A DNA stretch of 64,000 nucleotides from Planctomycetota bacterium. Lineage in GTDB: Bacteria; Planctomycetota; Phycisphaerae; SM23-33. Positions 1 through 8,008 of this stretch are shown here, one piece after another. The notes beneath the pieces were generated by a model. That model did not search any database, had not been told where the DNA came from, and saw only the letters and a program-made list of their open reading frames with translations. A program made the translations under genes and the position numbers. Within the stretch, counting starts at the first letter, position 1. Each line of letters begins with the position of its first letter. Location of the stretch: assembly GCA_022705325.1 (NCBI GenBank), contig JAKJER010000022.1, positions 1 through 64,000 of the forward strand, written 5' to 3'.

Positions 1-215
1 TGAAGAAGCAGTACGTACCCAACTTTTTGCGCCGTGTCACGCGTCTTCGCTTCGGCTCGCTGCGCTCGCCTCCGCTCCGCCGCGTGACACGATCATCAAA
101 ACTTACACACAACTAGTTACACTACTCAGCGAAAATGGCCGGGTAGACGATGCCAGAAACGCACACCGGATCGACCGGTCTGCGCAGCCTGAAACGGAAA
201 CTGTCGCGGGGTCGG
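1..215. other. Left-edge intergenic stretch with a long inverted repeat
   Basis: No gene is supported here. The only structure is a perfect 10-base inverted repeat, GTGTCACGCG at 34-43 and CGCGTGACAC at 81-90. It encloses a 37-base stretch of quasi-repetitive CTTCG/CTCG/CTCCG triplets. This resembles REP-like or stem-loop extragenic repeats. It lies beyond the 3' end of aroDE and could act as its transcription end, but there is no clear T tract. Confidence 0.4.
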
Positions 216-1742
216 TCAGCCCCCCAGGCGGTCCAGGACGACCTGTCGCATGGTGTCGCGCGGGGCGGGGCGGGCGGTCCAGCGGACGAACTGGGCGACG
301 GCCTGGTTGACGAACATGTCCAGCCCGCTGACGGTGAGGCAGCCGGCCTGTTCGGCCTGCGTGATCAGGCGGGTGCGGATCGGGTTATAGATGGTGTCGA
401 ATACAACGCCGGCGGTACGGGGGATGCTCTCCAGGGGCGAGGCGTCGCAGTTGGGATGCATGCCGATGGGCGTGCAGTTGATGATGATCTGGGCCTGGAG
501 GCGGTCCAGTTCGTCCAGTCCGACGGCCTGGGCGCCGAACTCCCGTGCCAGCCGGCGCCCGCGCTCGACGGTGCGGTTGTAGACGACGGTGCGGGCGCCG
601 TGGCGGTGGAGGGCGGCGAGGATGGCCCTGGCGGCCCCGCCGGCGCCCAGCAGGGCGACGGTACGTCCGGCCAGGTCGTCGCGGGTGATGGACATGGTCT
701 GGCAGAGGGCGTCGATGGCGGCGGCGTAGTCGGTGTTGTCGCCGCGCAGGGAGGATCGCTCGCCACAACCGGCCGGCTCGAAGGTGACGGTGTTGACCGC
801 GCCGATGGCGGCGGCCAGACCGTCGCATCGGGCCGGACCGACGTAGCGCAGGGCGTTCTCCTTGTGGGGGATGGTGACGCTGAGCCCGCGCCAGTCGAGC
901 CAGGGGCGCGCCAGCAGGGCGTCCAGGAAGCGGTCGAACGCCTCGGCCCCCGGCTGGATGAGCAGGGGGACGTAGACGGCGTCCAGGCCGGCGGCGCCGA
1001 AGGCGGCGTTGTGGATGGCCGGGCTCATGGAATGACCCACCGGACAGCCGATGACCCCGAAACACTGGGTCCGCGGGCCGATCGCGTCCCAGCGGTAGAG
1101 TTGGCGAATCTCCTGGACGGAGACCTGTCCCGCCGCTGAGCCGCTCTGGCGGCTGAGGGCGGCGAAGACGCCGAACGCGCCGACCTTGCGGGCGAGGACG
1201 CGGCTGAGGAAGCCGGGCTCCCCCATGGCCGAGGCGATGGTGGGTTTGCGGCAGGCGCGCACGACATCGAGGGCGCGGAGGGCGTCCTCGGGCCCGGCGG
1301 CGGTGAAGGCGATCTTGTTGACCTCGGCGGGCGAGGCCTCCAGGTCAGCCGCGATCCGGTCGAGATCGGCGGGGCAGCCGGCGAAGTCGTGATGGCTGAG
1401 GATGGTCCGCGCCTGGGGCCGTTGAGCGGGCGGCACGTCGCTCTCGACGTCGACCCAGGTGGCCCCCGCATCGGCAGCGTCGGCCAGGACGGCCAGGCGA
1501 CGGTCTTCCGGCCCGTCGTATCGTCCTCCCTGTCGGACGGGCCGGCAGGTGGCGATGGTCTCCAGGGGGGCGTCGCCGAGCAGGATCTCCAACTCCTCGC
1601 GGTCGGGCAGGCGGTCGAGCAGGTCCAGGCGGCATTCCGCCACGTCGGCCCCGTCGCGTGCGGCGGCGGCCAGACCTGCCCGCATATCCTCCAGCGAGGC
1701 GGAGGTCAGGGCGCAGATCAGGCGAGTGGGTCGGCTGTCCAT
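216..1742 (-). CDS. aroDE: Bifunctional 3-dehydroquinate dehydratase (type I) / shikimate dehydrogenase
   Basis: A fused enzyme for steps 3 and 4 of the shikimate pathway in the cytoplasm. Residues about 1-220 are a type I dehydroquinase. It shows ECRLDLL near 36-42, TCRP at 65-68, the SHHDF histidine pair at 116-120 and the Schiff-base lysine K143 in NKIAF. Residues about 225-508 are an AroE-type dehydrogenase. It shows GCPVGHSMSPAIHN, K294 in VTIPHK, D338 in GDNTDY, the GAGGAARA nucleotide loop and a C-terminal GLDMFVNQA block. All catalytic residues I can place are present. The 508-residue length equals the two domains together, as in plant, chlamydial and planctomycete fusions. The start lies 3 bp after the upstream stop, so it is probably co-translated with the secreted protein encoded at 1746-2780. 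Confidence 0.95.
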   Translation of the reverse strand: MDSRPTRLICALTSASLEDMRAGLAAAARDGADVAECRLDLLDRLPDREELEILLGDAPLETIATCRPVRQGGRYDGPEDRRLAVLADAADAGATWVDVESDVPPAQRPQARTILSHHDFAGCPADLDRIAADLEASPAEVNKIAFTAAGPEDALRALDVVRACRKPTIASAMGEPGFLSRVLARKVGAFGVFAALSRQSGSAAGQVSVQEIRQLYRWDAIGPRTQCFGVIGCPVGHSMSPAIHNAAFGAAGLDAVYVPLLIQPGAEAFDRFLDALLARPWLDWRGLSVTIPHKENALRYVGPARCDGLAAAIGAVNTVTFEPAGCGERSSLRGDNTDYAAAIDALCQTMSITRDDLAGRTVALLGAGGAARAILAALHRHGARTVVYNRTVERGRRLAREFGAQAVGLDELDRLQAQIIINCTPIGMHPNCDASPLESIPRTAGVVFDTIYNPIRTRLITQAEQAGCLTVSGLDMFVNQAVAQFVRWTARPAPRDTMRQVVLDRLGG

Positions 1743-1745
1743 GGG

Positions 1746-2780
1746 TCAGGTCTTCTTGGCCGGCTGGGCGGGCTGGGCGCCGCCTCCGGCGGGCGCCTGG
1801 CGTTTCGATCCGCCGCCCGGGGTGGCCGGCTGCTTGCCGCTTGCCTTGGAGCCGGTGTCTTTGCCCTTGGGGTCTTTCAGGGCGGGCATCCGGGCCATCG
1901 GGGCCAGGAAGTTGATTGTCCGCAGCAGACGCGGGCAGGGGTTCTCTTTGTGGACCTTAAAGACGCTGTTGTCGGTCGCCCGCAGCTCGACCTCGCCGTA
2001 GTCCACGTACTCCTTCACCTTGAGCTTCTGCTGTTCCATCTGCTCTCGCAGTTCGTTCCAGCGGCGTTCGAACAGCAAGTAGAGGGCCTTGGCCCGCTCG
2101 GGGACCATGCGGTGGGTCTCGCCGCGGAAGACCTCGGCGATTTCGGCGTAGGTCCACCAGCCGCGGGTCTCGGCGTTGCCCATCAGCTTGAACAGCTCGG
2201 TGTCCTCGTTCTGGTCGTTGGCGAGCACCATCAGATTGAACAGCAGAGTCTGAAGCTGGGAGACCTGCTCGTTATGGAGCTTGATGGGCGTCTCCTTGTC
2301 GAGCTTCTCCTTCTGCCGCTGCTCGAATCGCTTGCGGGTCGCCTCGTCGGCGCCGTCGGGCGGACGGAAGTACTCCAGCTTCTCCTCACTGTAGACGGGC
2401 AGGTCCTGGAAGGCGCCCTTGCCCTTGATGAAGGCCTTGACCATGGGCAGACCTTCGCGGATCACCTCCACCTTCGACCACTGGAGCGGGCGAAGCAGGC
2501 GGTTGGCCACGAACAGGTCGATGGGGTCTTTCCGCTGGGCGTTCAGAACCGCCTTCAGCGGGGCCAGGGCGGCTTGGTCGATGGTGATCGACTTGAGGGC
2601 GCGAATCTCGTCGCGATACGCCTCCTGGGACTCATCGAGTTGCCCCGACTGCACCCACTGCTCGCCCAGGCGCTCCAGACGCTTGGCCTGGTCGGCCAGG
2701 TCCTGTTGCGAAATGCCCTGACCATGCAGTGACGAACCCGCAACCGCCAACGCCAGAATGAGGATGCTGTGCTTGACCAT
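1746..2780 (-). CDS. Secreted protein of unknown function
   Basis: A 344-residue protein I do not recognise. It begins with a short basic stretch, a hydrophobic core and a small-residue site typical of a signal peptide (residues 1-20). The body is charged, rich in Glu, Lys and Arg, and probably helical. The last 45 residues are low complexity, rich in Pro, Ala, Gly and Lys, like a flexible tail. Upstream, TATACT lies 10 bp before the ATG, while a Shine-Dalgarno is weak. It is the first gene of a two-gene unit with aroDE. That pairing does not reveal a function and may only be transcriptional. Confidence 0.75.
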   Translation of the reverse strand: MVKHSILILALAVAGSSLHGQGISQQDLADQAKRLERLGEQWVQSGQLDESQEAYRDEIRALKSITIDQAALAPLKAVLNAQRKDPIDLFVANRLLRPLQWSKVEVIREGLPMVKAFIKGKGAFQDLPVYSEEKLEYFRPPDGADEATRKRFEQRQKEKLDKETPIKLHNEQVSQLQTLLFNLMVLANDQNEDTELFKLMGNAETRGWWTYAEIAEVFRGETHRMVPERAKALYLLFERRWNELREQMEQQKLKVKEYVDYGEVELRATDNSVFKVHKENPCPRLLRTINFLAPMARMPALKDPKGKDTGSKASGKQPATPGGGSKRQAPAGGGAQPAQPAKKT

Positions 2781-2864
2781 AGGTGCACCGAGTATACCGT
2801 ATGGGAGCCATGGGGGCTATGGGACCACGACCGAAAACCCACGCCAGCGACGAACCACCAACGC

Positions 2865-4241
2865 CTATTGTCTCTTCTTCTTCTTGCTCGGCTTTTCCGG
2901 GCCTGCGGCTTGACCCTTCTTCATGTGTTCGGGGCGGGCGTCGCGGTAGCGGTCCAGGGCGGCCTGGAGGCGTTTCCTGGCCTCGGCTGCCTGGGCGTCC
3001 AGCTTGTCGCCCGCGAGCGGGGCCTGTTCCTGCCGGTCGGTCGACCACTGGTAGAACGCGCCGTCCCGGTAGAGCTTGTAGCGATGATCGAAGGCGAACT
3101 CGCGGGCGGCGCGGACGCTGCCGTCGCGGCTGAACCAGCAGTAGACCCATTGCCTGGGCTGGGCGTTCAGGCCCGCGAGCTGGGGCAGGAAGCTGCGCCC
3201 GTCGATGCCTTCCGGCGGGGCGATCCCGGCGGCCTGGCAGATCGTGGGCAGGAAATCGGTGGTGTCGACCAGGTCGCGGCAGACGCTGCCTGCCTTGATC
3301 CGCGCGGGCCAGGAGGCGACCAGCGGCACGTGCATGCCCGTGGAGATCGTCTTTCCCTTGCCGCCCTTGACGACCTGCTCGCCCATGCGCGACGTGGCCC
3401 CGCCGCCCGTGCCGTTGTCGCCCAGGAACAGCAGGAGCGTGTTCTCCCGCAGGCCGAGTTCGTCGAGCTTCGCGACCAGCCGCCCGATCAGCTTGTCCAT
3501 GTACGTCACCATCTCGCCGAAGTGGCGGACGTGGCGATTGACCTGCTCGCCCTTGGCCTTGGGGTCCCAGTCGCCGCTGTCGGGCGTGGGCTGGTACGGG
3601 TCGTGCGTCAGGATCATCGGGTAGTACAGGAGGAACGGCTTGTCCTTGCAGCGCGAGATGAAGTCCAGGGCGTACGCGTTGACCAGGTCCGGCCCGTACT
3701 CGCCGCCGGCGTAGTCCTTCTGCCGGCCGTTGATCTCCAGGCCGGGGTTGGCGTAGCGGGGCGGGCGGCGCGTGTGCTGCCACAGGCATGACTCATCGAA
3801 GCCGAAGGTCTTCGGCAGGTCCACGTCCTGCCCGAGCTGCCACTTGCCCGCGATGCACGTGGCGTAGCCCGCCCGCTTGAACAGGTGGGCGAAGGTGGTG
3901 CACGCGGGGTCCATGTGCCCGAAGTGGGTGTAGTTGCGGACGTTGTAGATGCCCGTCATGAGCTGCACCCGCGTGGGCGTGCAGAGCGGCTGGGCGAAGC
4001 AGTACTCGAACCGCGCGCCCTCGGAGGCCAGCTTGTCCAGTACGGGCGTCTTGTAGGACGTGCCCCCGTTGGCGCCGAGCGTCTCGTAGCCGAGGTCGTC
4101 GGCCATGATGAGGATGACGTTGGGGCGCTTGGCGTCGCTCGCGGCGGCGCGGGCGTCGGTCCGATCGGCGCCCAGCAGCCAGCCGCTCGCGGCCGCACAG
4201 GCGGTGCGTCTCAGGAAGTCGCGTCGATTCACGGTTGCCAT
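2865..4241 (-). CDS. Secreted sulfatase (arylsulfatase A-like, S1 family)
   Basis: A formylglycine-dependent sulfatase of 458 residues that hydrolyses sulfate esters, probably of polysaccharides, outside the cytoplasm. The start chosen gives NRRDFLRR followed by a hydrophobic Ala-rich stretch, a twin-arginine signal; an upstream in-frame start would put 16 unrelated residues before it. Metal-binding Asp pair is in MADDLG (residues 47-52). The maturation motif CTPTR is at 87-91, so C87 should become formylglycine. GKWQLG follows, as expected in the family. The tail is Lys-rich. The start overlaps the 3' end of the fucosidase gene by 13 bp, so both are probably translated from one mRNA and act on one sulfated deoxysugar substrate. 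No maturase is in the window. Confidence 0.93.
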   Translation of the reverse strand: MATVNRRDFLRRTACAAASGWLLGADRTDARAAASDAKRPNVILIMADDLGYETLGANGGTSYKTPVLDKLASEGARFEYCFAQPLCTPTRVQLMTGIYNVRNYTHFGHMDPACTTFAHLFKRAGYATCIAGKWQLGQDVDLPKTFGFDESCLWQHTRRPPRYANPGLEINGRQKDYAGGEYGPDLVNAYALDFISRCKDKPFLLYYPMILTHDPYQPTPDSGDWDPKAKGEQVNRHVRHFGEMVTYMDKLIGRLVAKLDELGLRENTLLLFLGDNGTGGGATSRMGEQVVKGGKGKTISTGMHVPLVASWPARIKAGSVCRDLVDTTDFLPTICQAAGIAPPEGIDGRSFLPQLAGLNAQPRQWVYCWFSRDGSVRAAREFAFDHRYKLYRDGAFYQWSTDRQEQAPLAGDKLDAQAAEARKRLQAALDRYRDARPEHMKKGQAAGPEKPSKKKKRQ

Positions 4242-5731
4242 GCCAGCTCCTTGAGTCCGGTGATCTTCAGGACAAACGCGTGGTCGCACGGCTTGTTGTC
4301 CGGCAGGGTGACGGTGAGGGCGTCGTCATCGCGGGTGAAGGCGAGCCTGCCCGGGCCGCCCAGCAGGCTGATCGACTCGATCTCGCCCTGGACCGGGCAA
4401 GCGGAGCGTCCGAGCGTCTTGATGACCGCCTGCCGGCCGGGCCAGTCCAGCAGGACGGCGTAGAGCGCGTCGCCCTTGACGGTGAAGCGGATGTCCTGGG
4501 CGGTCATCTTCTTGTTGGGGTCTTCGGTGAAGTGCCCGCCCTTGATCTGCGTGGGCCCCTCGCCGAACACCCGGAAGGGCTTGGTCGCGTAGATCGCCTC
4601 GCCGTTGACACCCAGCCACTTGCCCATCTCCAGCAGGGCGTCGACGACCGGCTGCGGGATCGTCCCGTCCGGCCGGGGCGTGATGTTCAGCAGCAGGTTG
4701 CCGTTCTTGCTGACGATGTCCACCAGCTCATCCACCAGCGTGTCGGGCGACTTGACGTAGGCCGGCTCTGTGTGGCACCACGACTTCCAGTCGATGGAGT
4801 CGTCGTTGAGCCACTTGAAGGGCGTGATCTTGTCCATGCGCCCGCGTTCGAGGTCTTCGATGGCCGCCCCGCGGGGGATCTCGATCTTCTTGGCGGTGAT
4901 GACGACGTCGCGCCCCCACCGGCGGGCCTGGTTGTAGTAGTGAGCGGCCATTCGCTGGCGGTAGGGCTCGGGGATGATGCACAGGCGGCTGTCGAACCAG
5001 ATGAGGTCGGGCTTGTAGGCCTCGACCACCTCGCGGACCTTGCCCTCCCATGCGGCGCAGAACGCCGGCGTGGGGGCGGGGTCGGGCTTGTCGTAGCGGA
5101 ACGAATTCGGCCCGCCGGCATTGGGCCCGTACAGGCCCGCGTACCGCGGGTCGCCCGCGTCGACGCCCTTGTCCCACGTGGGATACCAGCCCCACAGCCA
5201 CTGGTGGTGGAAGGTCGCGATGAACTTCAGCCCGCGCTTGCGGATGGCCTTCTCCAACTCGCCCACCAGGTCGCGCCGGGGGCCCATCTGCGCGGCGTTG
5301 TAGCGGCTGAGTTTCGTGGGCCACAGCGCGAACCCGTCGGCGTGCTCGGCCACCGGGCCGGCGAACCTGGCGCCGGCCCGCACGAACAGATCGGCCCAGG
5401 CGTCGGCGTCGAACTTCTCGGCGGTGAACTTCGGGATGAAGTCCTTGTAGCCGGACTTGTCCAGCGGGCCGTACGTGGCCAGGTGGTGCTTGTGGTCCTT
5501 CGAGCCCTTGACGTACATGTTGCGCGAGTACCACTCGTTGTGGAAGGCGGGCACGGAGAAGGCTGACCAGTGGAAGTAGATGCCGAACTTGGCCTGATCG
5601 AACCACTCCGGTTCGCCGTGCTTGACGAGCGAGTCCCAGTCGGCTGTGTAGGGGGCGTCGGCCGCCTGGGCGGGGCGGATCGGAAGGAGGGCCAGGCAAC
5701 ACAGCCTCAGAACGAGCAGTCGAGCAGGCAT
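4229..5731 (-). CDS. Secreted alpha-L-fucosidase, GH29
   Basis: A 500-residue retaining alpha-L-fucosidase. A signal peptide covers residues about 1-24. Family landmarks are FHWSAFSVPAFHNEWY near 53-68, HADGFALW (130-137), FHHQW (174-178) and the nucleophile block DLIWFDS with D247 as the likely nucleophile. The C-terminal part (about 400-500) looks like the usual beta-sandwich domain. The same frame stays open upstream into the neighbouring oxidoreductase gene, but that part is an antisense-type shadow and the signal peptide fixes the start at 5731. It sits between a Gfo/Idh oxidoreductase and a sulfatase, which suggests joint use of a sulfated fucose-containing glycan. Confidence 0.92.
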   Translation of the reverse strand: MPARLLVLRLCCLALLPIRPAQAADAPYTADWDSLVKHGEPEWFDQAKFGIYFHWSAFSVPAFHNEWYSRNMYVKGSKDHKHHLATYGPLDKSGYKDFIPKFTAEKFDADAWADLFVRAGARFAGPVAEHADGFALWPTKLSRYNAAQMGPRRDLVGELEKAIRKRGLKFIATFHHQWLWGWYPTWDKGVDAGDPRYAGLYGPNAGGPNSFRYDKPDPAPTPAFCAAWEGKVREVVEAYKPDLIWFDSRLCIIPEPYRQRMAAHYYNQARRWGRDVVITAKKIEIPRGAAIEDLERGRMDKITPFKWLNDDSIDWKSWCHTEPAYVKSPDTLVDELVDIVSKNGNLLLNITPRPDGTIPQPVVDALLEMGKWLGVNGEAIYATKPFRVFGEGPTQIKGGHFTEDPNKKMTAQDIRFTVKGDALYAVLLDWPGRQAVIKTLGRSACPVQGEIESISLLGGPGRLAFTRDDDALTVTLPDNKPCDHAFVLKITGLKELAWQP

Positions 5732-5841
5732 GGTCGATGCTCCTTTGTGCAGGCACGGCGTCAGAGCCGACGGGCCTGTCCGCCGCGGCGGAAGGCCTGC
5801 CGCGGGCTTCTTCTCGACAGCCAACAGCCAACACCAGACGG

Positions 5842-7134
5842 CTACACCGTCCACGTCCCGCGCATGGCCCGGGCGGTCATCCGCTGGGCGGTGTCGTCGC
5901 CGATGACGCGCTCGGCCTGCGGGTCCCAGCGGATCTTCCTGCCGATGCGCATGGCGATGTTGCCCAGATGGCAGACGGTGGCGGACCGGTGGCCGACCTC
6001 GATGGGGCAGATCGTCGTGCCGTGGACGCGGACGGCGTCCAGGAACTCGCGGCGGTGGCCCTGGCGGTTCTGGCTGGACGGGCCGCTCAGCCGGACTTCG
6101 TTGGCGCCGAACCGCTCGCGGATCAGGGCGACCGGGCTGGTCTTGAGGTCGCCGCGGCTGACGCGGACCCACCCGTCGGTCCCGATGAAGCGGACGTGGT
6201 CGGCCTTGTCGTCGTAGACGTCCATCACCACGCCGTTGGCGTACTCGCAGCGGAAGCGGAAGGTGACGGCGGCGTCCCACAGGCCGTCGCTGGGATAGTC
6301 GCCGCTGCCCTCGACGGCGACCGGGCCGGTGGAGTCGGCGTTCATGCCCCACTGGGCGATGTCGATGTGGTGGGCGCCCCAGTCGGTGACCTGCCCGCCG
6401 GAGTAGTCGAGGATCCAGCGGAAGTTCCAGTGGCAGCGTTTCTCGGTGTAGGGGGCCCAGGGGGCCGGGCCCAGCCACGTCTCGTAATCGAAACCGGGCG
6501 GTACGGGCATGACCGGCTGGGGCTCGATGCGGTAGCCCGGGCCGATGCCCACCTCCACCTTCTGGAGCTTGCCGATCCGCCCATTGCGGACCAGCTCGCA
6601 GGCGTGGCGGAAGTGCCACGTCGATCGCTGCCAGCTCCCGGTCTGCCAGACCACGTTGCACCGCTCGACCTCGCGGACCATGGCCCGCCCCTCCGCGATG
6701 GTCAACGCCAGCGGCTTCTCGCCGTAGATGGCCAGCCCGGCCCGGGCGGCCTGGACGGCCACCACCGAGTGCCAGTGGTCGGGGACGGCCAGGCAGACGG
6801 CGTCGAGGTCCGGGCAGGCGTACAACTCGCGATAGTCGGCGAAGGTCCGGGTGGAGCCCTGGCCGCGGGCCTTCTCGATCACCTCCGCCGCCTCCTTGAG
6901 ACGCGTGGCATCGACGTCGCACAGGGCGGCCAGGTCGCAGTCCGACTCTTCGAGGAAGCCCTTCACGTGGCGCAGGCCCATGCTGCCCAGGCCCACCAGG
7001 CCCAGGCGGATGCGGTTGCTCGGCGCGGGCGCAGCGGTGCCTGCCCGGCCCAGCACCCACGCGGGCACGATCATCGGAGCCGCCACGGCGGCGGATCGGC
7101 GAAGAAGCGAGCGACGTGTGATTCTTTCACGCAT
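5842..7134 (-). CDS. Gfo/Idh/MocA-family oxidoreductase, twin-arginine signal
   Basis: A 430-residue NAD(P)-dependent oxidoreductase-like protein predicted to be exported folded. Residues 1-30 carry RITRRSLLRRSA plus a hydrophobic stretch (Tat signal). The Rossmann motif GLVGLGSMG follows at about 45-53. The family EKP motif is at 139-141, and HHIDIAQWG marks the C-terminal alpha/beta domain. The start at 7134 is preceded by GAGG at a suitable distance; an upstream in-frame ATG would put 24 extra residues before the Tat motif. Downstream are the fucosidase and sulfatase, all in one direction. The substrate is probably a sugar or sugar derivative, but the sequence does not say which. Confidence 0.92.
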   Translation of the reverse strand: MRERITRRSLLRRSAAVAAPMIVPAWVLGRAGTAAPAPSNRIRLGLVGLGSMGLRHVKGFLEESDCDLAALCDVDATRLKEAAEVIEKARGQGSTRTFADYRELYACPDLDAVCLAVPDHWHSVVAVQAARAGLAIYGEKPLALTIAEGRAMVREVERCNVVWQTGSWQRSTWHFRHACELVRNGRIGKLQKVEVGIGPGYRIEPQPVMPVPPGFDYETWLGPAPWAPYTEKRCHWNFRWILDYSGGQVTDWGAHHIDIAQWGMNADSTGPVAVEGSGDYPSDGLWDAAVTFRFRCEYANGVVMDVYDDKADHVRFIGTDGWVRVSRGDLKTSPVALIRERFGANEVRLSGPSSQNRQGHRREFLDAVRVHGTTICPIEVGHRSATVCHLGNIAMRIGRKIRWDPQAERVIGDDTAQRMTARAMRGTWTV

Positions 7135-7153
7135 AGTATGCACCTCAGCCGAA

Positions 7154-7969
7154 CTAGGACCTGTCAGCAACCTGGTATCCACGGTTGGTGAGTTGAAAGA
7201 TGTCATTCTCCTTGCTATCGACCAATCCCGCTTCGACTAACTCTCGGAGAACCGACTCCCATCGCGCGTATTCGCGTTGCGATTCTTCGCGACAATGATT
7301 CTTTCCCCCGGCTTGTATCCCTTTTCCTTTCCTCGTGCGGGTGATGATAATCACGCCATCGCTGTCTGCGGCATGGACAAGTAGGCCCAAGGCATCCTCG
7401 GACAGCCCAGACGGCAAACGCGGCTGCCTTCCGTTTGCCGTAGTTCCGGGGACATGTGGCTGCAGGCTTTCCCGCACGACAGCCTGCAATTGCCTGGTGA
7501 ACTTGTTGCGGAACTCCTCGGCCGAAGAGAATTCGTCAATTAACCCTTTGCTCTTGCACTCCTGTTTGAAAGCACAAAGCGCCTCGTATTGTCCCGAATC
7601 AACACTGTCTGGTTTGACGGGCGTATTTGAGAAGTAGAGCATAGCGGGCTTCCCCGCCCTCAAATGCTCTTGAATTTCCTCCACAGTTCCGCTCGGTGCT
7701 GTTCCGGTTTCAGTTCCCAGTCTTGTCCAAAACACCGCCACTAGAAGATCGCAGTCCCGGAGGATCTGTCTGTTTATGATTCCCTGGGGTCGTTCCCCCA
7801 TGGCCGGCGCAGAATGTGTGTCCCACCCCACCGGCATTAAAACCATGTGCATGGGTTTTGAATGCACAGCGTTCCATTCATGGATGACCTCACGAATAAC
7901 CGCCCTCTCAGCATGCACGTCGGATGGTGTGGCGATCATGACGTCAAAGACTGTGACTCCATAGCTCAT
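7154..7969 (-). CDS. DUF4062/TIR-like nucleotide-hydrolase-fold protein with C-terminal winged helix
   Basis: A 271-residue soluble protein. The N-terminal 150 residues open with a beta strand and IATPSDVHAERAVIREVI, very like the start of DUF4062-type domains. Then come DCDLLVAVFWTRLG and GTVEEIQEH, the pattern seen in deoxyribosyltransferase/TIR-related folds. The last 100 residues look like a winged-helix region (RWESVLRELVEAGLVDS...FQLTNRGYQVA). Base composition is visibly lower in GC than the neighbouring sugar genes, and there is no signal peptide. Proteins of this kind occur in stress and anti-phage contexts, but no partner gene is adjacent, so any defence role is conjecture. It ends 20 bp before the oxidoreductase start. 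Confidence 0.7.
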   Translation of the reverse strand: MSYGVTVFDVMIATPSDVHAERAVIREVIHEWNAVHSKPMHMVLMPVGWDTHSAPAMGERPQGIINRQILRDCDLLVAVFWTRLGTETGTAPSGTVEEIQEHLRAGKPAMLYFSNTPVKPDSVDSGQYEALCAFKQECKSKGLIDEFSSAEEFRNKFTRQLQAVVRESLQPHVPGTTANGRQPRLPSGLSEDALGLLVHAADSDGVIIITRTRKGKGIQAGGKNHCREESQREYARWESVLRELVEAGLVDSKENDIFQLTNRGYQVADRS

Positions 7970-8008
7970 GATGTAATCCCTTGTCGGAAACCGCCCTAAC
8001 CCACAAGA

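Noticed and set aside
5732..7060. Upstream in-frame extension of the fucosidase (about 440 codons)
   Set aside because: It is an out-of-frame reading of the oxidoreductase gene; the signal peptide at 5731 marks the real start.
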